A stretch of DNA of 64,000 bases, taken from the NCBI GenBank assembly GCA_003833135.1, contig QZLH01000031.1, forward strand, positions 1 to 64,000, written 5' to 3'. The DNA comes from Oehlia diaphana (taxonomy: Eukaryota; Glomeromycota; Glomeromycetes; Glomerales; Glomeraceae). The translations under genes and the position numbers were made by a program. Positions 58,980 through 64,000 of the stretch are shown here, piece by piece (within the stretch, counting starts at the first letter, position 1; each line of letters starts with the position of its first letter). The notes below the pieces were generated by a model. It had not been told where the DNA came from and ran no database searches. It saw nothing but the letters and a program-made list of their open reading frames with translations.

Positions 58980-60285
58980 ATAACTGTAGATACTGCGATC
59001 TATACAAAATAAATTACAAGAATCAAGAGCTAATCTGTGATATATGACAACTAATACAATATCCTATGTTTCATTATGATCCTCAGAACGGAAAATACCA
59101 TTAGCTTGTAATCCTGAGTCGCTTCATTGAAATGCATAGACACAACCGGAGTTCCCACCTTAATTGCACAATGTTTCGTATGAATTTTTTTTTCACCAAC
59201 ACTTTTTTCATATTGCGGTACGATGCAAGAATATCATACTGCGCATTTCAGGTGATCAGTCTCACATGACGGAGTTTCTATGCTACAAGCAAGACAATAT
59301 TCTGTTCCATTTTTATACCATTCGCCATGTAATCCGTAATTCCCATGTTTTCCATCACAGATAGGGCATGGTGAGCTCCACGGCTGAGGTGATGCAATTA
59401 TAATTATCAATCCCTCTAAAACTATTTCGGAATTTCAGGTATGTGAAATGCTTTCAGACTTGATAATTAATTCTGGATCGGGTTTGATGATAGGCTTGAA
59501 ATCGGAGGCTTGAGGTTTTGCTGACATATTTATCACAACTTTTGGTAATTGCCATGGCTCATTTCCAGTTTCTTTCTTATATGTTTTATATAATTTGGAG
59601 CGAATTTTATCTGTCAAAACGCTTAGTAACCTACTTAATTTGTTATGCCCATCTAGATATTCGAAGGTTAGTATTTTATCAGTCTTGGACATATATTAAT
59701 TTTATATGATTGCGAGTCAATTTAAATCCCTTTTTTCTCATATAGATCTATTCGTTCAAAAAAAAGATTAAAATTCCCAGATGGATTATCACCCCAAAGA
59801 GTTACCCAGACTATTGTAAAGCAACTATGCAACTATCTCAATTTCGCGCTGTTTACATTCAAATGATAGTCCAGAAAAAGAGGTTTGAAATTGCCTCTAG
59901 TCGTTACCTCATGAACCAGGGAAGTTTTCCCAGAACTAGGAGGATCTAGAACGACATGAAGCTCCGGATCACCACTACATGCTTTTTCAAACTTAGTAAG
60001 TTCTCGTTTACGACATATTAGCCCTCATAATATTCTAAGTATTATTATAGGTTCATAATTAGGAGATGCTGAAAAATATCTCTTAATAAGACAGGTTCTA
60101 TCAATCAATATTGTATTTACATTAGCAAATCTTCTATAAAAGAATACTATGAAATTGGAAAGATTGAAAAAGGTCTTTTCACCAGTAACTTGTGTTATAT
60201 AACGAGCGACACAACCAGTTCTAAGTGTATTTGAGATACAACTACCGCTGGTAGGCAAGCGTTTAGTTAAACCGAAAACGAGCAT
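58980..60285 (-). pseudogene. Second P-loop NTPase gene with zinc-binding C-terminal part, degenerate
   Basis: From ATG at 60285 the minus strand reads MLVFGLTKRLPTSGSCISNT, a basic N-terminus, and LIDRTCLIKRYFSASPNYEP; then TGA near 60026. After it, ELTKFEKACSGDPELHVVLD and PPSSGKTSLVHEV give a Walker A motif, and FKPLFLDYHLNVNSAKLR follows before TAG. Later blocks are MSKTDKILTFEYLDGHNKLS (59692) and, at about 59375-59200, CPICDGKHGNYG..CLAC..SC, a plausible zinc site, then VGTPVVSMHFNEATQDYKL. Stops and frame changes separate the blocks. This gene converges on the 56791 NTPase gene. Walker B is not clearly visible. It may be partly functional if the stops are introns or errors, but I consider it a pseudogene. 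Confidence 0.6.
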
Positions 60286-60573
60286 GGAATTTTGCGGAAA
60301 ATTAGTTCCAAGACGATTGACAGAAACATCGCGATTAAGTAAATTTTCCGGTTGTGGCTACTTCAGATTTGTCATATCTCGTATAGTATGACTGACAATG
60401 AAATATCTTTTTGTAAAGCAAATATACATAGGCAAGAATTAATGATTTGTTTAGTTGCTCCCTAGGGGGCTTAAAACTTTTCAAACAACACTGGCACAAT
60501 AAACTTCGAATATTTAAATCTAATTTTATTTGTAATATAATAATAATGCTAATATTCGATCATCCTAATCATC

Positions 60574-61989
60574 CTAATCATAATCATAATCATCATCATT
60601 ATTTTCATCTCCACTAATAAAAGGAAAATAATGCAAAAATCTAATAAATATAAAAAAATAATTTAGCTGCCTTTTGATCAATGTATGTTAAAACAATTCA
60701 TTATACGAACCCCCCATGCCCAGAATGTCTTGAAAAATAATCAAAGTCTATAGAAACAGCAGCTGCTAATATAACAGCACGTTCATCCAATGACAAATGT
60801 TTAGAACTGCTTTGTGCAGAATCCATTCTTATTACATATTGTCCTGTATCGGTAAAAATCTTGAATGATTCATTAATATAATGTAAAATAATGATAATAA
60901 ATTTGCAATTTAGACGGGAAAAAAATCAATTACCTCTCTAGCAAAACCTGAAAAATTACGATTAACACTTCCGAGAACATCACCGCGTTCATCTTCAATG
61001 TTGAAGTCCCATGATAAGAAACCAGCATCAATCCTTGCGAACTGTTTTTGACTTGAGAATCAAATAATAAATTATTATTAATGACCACTTTTCCTTCTCA
61101 GGAAACCTCCTTAACAATACTAACTTCTCTATTGTTAAAAGTGACTTAAATATGCTATATTTACTTGATAAACAAATTATATCGTCTTCGCCATAGATGC
61201 CATTGTTGATGGACTTCTCCGATTAAGTATTCATCGTTAGTACTGATAAATATACGAGAATTGATCCACGCAAATGGTCTTCTAATCTTCAAAATCAATT
61301 GACCATCCAAGTCCATAATCATGGCATTAAACTTTCGGTGTGTTCTAAACAGTTGTCTCAAAATAGTAGAAGCAAAAGATTCCTCTTCAACAATATACCC
61401 TACGTGATTTCCGTTGGGATCAAGGATAGCATATTTATTTGCTTGTTCAAATCCCTTCGTTTTAATATTTACATTAGAAATTAATGGTTAATTTTAAAAA
61501 CTTCAATGCTTCAAACAAATACATCAAAAATACCATAAAGACATTAAGCATTTCTAATTGTCGAGCTACTGCTAGAGCCGAGTTTTGTAAAATTGTCGCC
61601 GCTGGATGAGAATAATTTAGAACTCCAAAGGATTTTTGGATAATATCCGGTTGTATTTTATTATATTCAGAAGATGCATCCTTTTGTTCTCTTTTTCTAG
61701 ACAACTTTTCAATATAATTGTTTGCATTAATTCTATTAATGCGGCTAACTCCCGGTCCTTAAAGTTCGGTAAACAAAAAGTTCTAAAATCGTGAATATAA
61801 TTTGTCTTCGAGTTTATCAATGTACTTACCTTTTGAATTTTGTCGTCGTAAAGATGTAAAATATTGGTATAAACTTAAATCTTTATTACATTTGTAAAAT
61901 GCAAAAGAAAAATTATTAACGAGAAATTTATTTACGATATTGAAAGAATTTGCAAAACTTTTCGAACGATATTGTCTGCTTGTCCACAT
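60574..61989 (-). CDS. Phospholipid scramblase family protein, probably mitochondrial (335 aa, 6 exons)
   Basis: Exons 61989-61830, 61757-61534, 61454-61165, 61051-60934, 60859-60711 and 60640-60574 agree in phase (1008 nt); introns are 70-113 bp. The N-terminus (MWTSRQYRSKSFANSFNIVN) is rich in Arg, Ser and Asn without acids, like a mitochondrial presequence, as in yeast Aim25 and animal PLSCR3. The scramblase domain is recognisable from YAILDPNGNHVGYIVEEE, RQLFRTHRKFNAMIMDLDG, IRRPFAWINS, WDFNIEDERGDVLGSVNRNF and the C-terminal DERAVILAAAVSIDFDYFSRH. Such proteins are linked to bilayer lipid movement and mitochondrial function. The last donor (GTTCGT at 60710) is unusual; using GTATAA at 60705 instead would change the last residues to IFALFSFY. 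No stops or shifts, so it appears intact. Confidence 0.85.
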
Positions 61990-62409
61990 AATTATGGTGG
62001 AAAATAAAATTTAGAAAGAATGAGATTATCTCCAAATACTTAACAGGAAAGGATTGGCATCGAAGGTAACCATTATGAATGCAGACATTATGAATCTAGC
62101 GGTAATCGATATAAAGTACATTAAAAAAATATATTTTCTATTTTACTATTTCATCAAGCTTTAATCAAATGTTTATCTCACTATCTAAAAAAAATATTAA
62201 TGTCATCCATACATCCATAACAGACTAACTTATAATCGTTTAATAATTAATTAAATTAGACATTTTAACCTTATCAAAGTATTTACACAAAGTTTATTAC
62301 TAACTGCTAAATAAAAATAATATTAAATAATTGTACAAAAATATAATTCTATATAAACATTAATTCAATCACAATTTTTCTCTACTTATTTTATTTCATA
62401 TAAAATAAT
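61990..62409. other. Intergenic between two minus-strand genes
   Basis: It should contain the scramblase promoter and the 3' UTR of the SH3 gene. AT-rich; no site recognised. Confidence 0.4.
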
Positions 62410-64000
62410 TTACCGTAAGATTTCAGTATAATTACTTGGGAACAAACCTCTATTTCTTCTCGTATCATCTAATATCTCTCCTTCCCACCAACCATCACTA
62501 TGGGTATTTAAAACAGCTATAACATCGTTAGCAGTAAATGAAATTTCTTCGGGTATAGTTTTTTGATAATCATATAATGCTTTAACTACATTATTAATAA
62601 GTAAAAATTTTTAATGCATATTTAGGTGAAGTTGAAGTAACATTATTTGTAAGGTTATACATACCATAGAATTCAATTGGTTTACCATCTTCAGTACGCT
62701 GTCGATTGTCTATAGGAATAATAGATCTTTGTAAAATTGGTTGGTGACCATATTGTAATTGAATTCCTCTCGCCATTGATTGTTGTAAGCCAAATTGAGG
62801 TAATTGTCTGTGTAGGTGATGCTGCTGAGGTACTTGTTGTATTTGTTGGAACCCTTGAACATTTGCGCCACCACCTACAGGAGGTCTTTGATATTGAGCT
62901 TGAGCCATTATAGGACCAGTATAGAAATTTTGATCCTGAAAATTAAGTTGATGCTGAGGTTGTCCAGCAAGTTGACCTCCAACAAGTGGCTGCTGTTGTT
63001 GTTGAACACTAACAGATCCTTGTAAAGTAGTTCTTGGGTTACCTTGTTGTTGTTGATGATGAAAAGCACTAGTCAAAGTGGAATTTGAATTAAGAGTATT
63101 ACTTCTATTCAGTTGTTGTTGCTGAACTTGTTGCTGAACTTGTGGGGAAATAATTTGTTGCTGCCTAACAACCTGCTGAGGTTGACCACGAAATGAAGAC
63201 TGATTTATTGGTAAATTATAATTATTATGTTGATATACTTGTTGTCCTTGTGGAGAAATTTGACCTTGAGAAGATATTTGCTGTTGTACACCTTGAGGGA
63301 TACCTTGCGAGTTCATTTGAAATCTAGCAGATTCAGGTGGTAGTCTACCGCCATTAATTACAAAACTCTCAGCTAAATCATCTTGTTTAACGCGACCAAG
63401 TACATCTAATTGTATACCTAAAGAATTATTACTACTATTAGTGGAAGTAGTACGTAAAGTATCTGATCTGTTTAAATTGCTGCTGTTATTATTGTTATTA
63501 TTGTTATTTCCTTGAGTGGGAATTTGATCTTGTGAGATCATTTGTCCTTGTATTTGTTGTTGTTGATATCCACCTTGTTGAGGTACCTGTGTAAGTGTTG
63601 GCGAAGAAGAATTTGTATTAGACAATCTTCTAATATCACCAGGACCCTGTTGTTGCTGACTATTTCGATTGGACTGAGGTTGAGATGATGGTCTCATGTT
63701 CATATTTTGAGAAATTTGTTGTTGTTGTGAAGAAATAGGTCCATTGTTATTGGAATCTGAAGATTGTCGTCTTAAGTCTCCCGGTCCATTTATATTTATA
63801 CCACTATTATTGGCGATTGTAGTGGGAGTTGGAGAATTATTGCCATTTAATTGGTATTGATTAAATTGTATTCGAGTTTGTGAATTATTGTGTTGATGGT
63901 GAGGTATATTACTTATCTGCTGTTTTTGCTGCTGTTGCTGTTGCTGCTGCTGCTGCTGTTGGATAATAGTTTGATCGCTTGGAAGTAGAGGCTGTGGTTT
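62410..64000 (-). CDS. Gln-rich protein with C-terminal SH3 domain (5' end beyond window)
   Basis: Exons >64000-62665 and 62585-62410 join through a 79-bp GTATGT..TGTAG intron. The visible part is about 503 residues. The first 440 are Gln/Asn/Ser-rich low complexity with a polyQ run of ten near 63930-63960 and two GPGD(I/L)RR motifs (near 63770 and 63630). A more conserved-looking island reads LGRVKQDDLAESFVINGGRL. The last 58 residues are an SH3 domain: VKALYDYQKTIPEEISFTAN, DVIAV, DGWWEGEI and GLFPSNYTEIL, with the ALYDY, WW and PSNY ligand-binding residues intact. The protein probably binds proline-rich partners in actin, endocytic or polarity assemblies. The frame is open to the window edge, so the start is outside. 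The specific family is not determined. Confidence 0.8.

Noticed and set aside
62816..63025. Plus-strand 69-codon frame
   Set aside because: Antisense shadow of the Gln-rich coding exon.

Overview
The window looks like nuclear DNA of a filamentous fungus, most probably an arbuscular mycorrhizal fungus of the Rhizophagus (Glomeromycotina) type. This is inference from very high AT content, many short spliceosomal introns (about 67-113 bp, GTAAGT-like donors, TTTAG-like acceptors), dense transposon remains, a TKL-type kinase, a large TRP-like channel, and decayed nuclease-kinase and P-loop NTPase genes of kinds I associate with these genomes. No database search was run. I assembled exons by hand and checked reading phase across each junction.

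Region 1 (1-9.4 kb): a broken LINE-type retrotransposon 3' end; a CT-rich tract; an unusual tandem array of about 12 intron-like units (2379-3520); and a three-exon gene of unknown function (5569-6597) whose promoter and first codons were duplicated 3.3 kb downstream, with the start codon lost.

Region 2 (9.4-34 kb) is the gene-rich part: a small secreted Cys-rich protein (-), an F-box/zinc-binding protein (-, two exons), a ten-exon 1740-residue TRP-like cation channel (-), a TKL-like kinase (-), a single-pass membrane protein (+), an ML-domain (NPC2-like) secreted protein with a frameshift (+), and a ten-exon DDHD phospholipase (+). A dead fragment of a class-3 lipase lies at 26.4 kb.

Region 3 (34-56 kb) is AT-rich and transposon-dominated: a Tc1/mariner element (DD34E) interrupted by an N gap that looks like an assembly artefact; a 1.64 kb element with 10-bp target duplications and hairpin arrays; a 744-bp hAT-like element sitting in an intron of a decayed gene and itself carrying a nested MITE; a pogo-like remnant; and several decayed host-type genes, including a nuclease-kinase fusion.

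Region 4 (56-64 kb): two degenerate P-loop NTPase genes facing each other (+ and -), an apparently intact phospholipid scramblase (-, six exons), and the 3' part of a Gln-rich protein ending in an SH3 domain (-, running off the window).

Membrane and lipid biology recurs (channel, DDHD lipase, ML protein, scramblase, lipase remnant), but the genes are separately transcribed and I see no evidence of a shared pathway.
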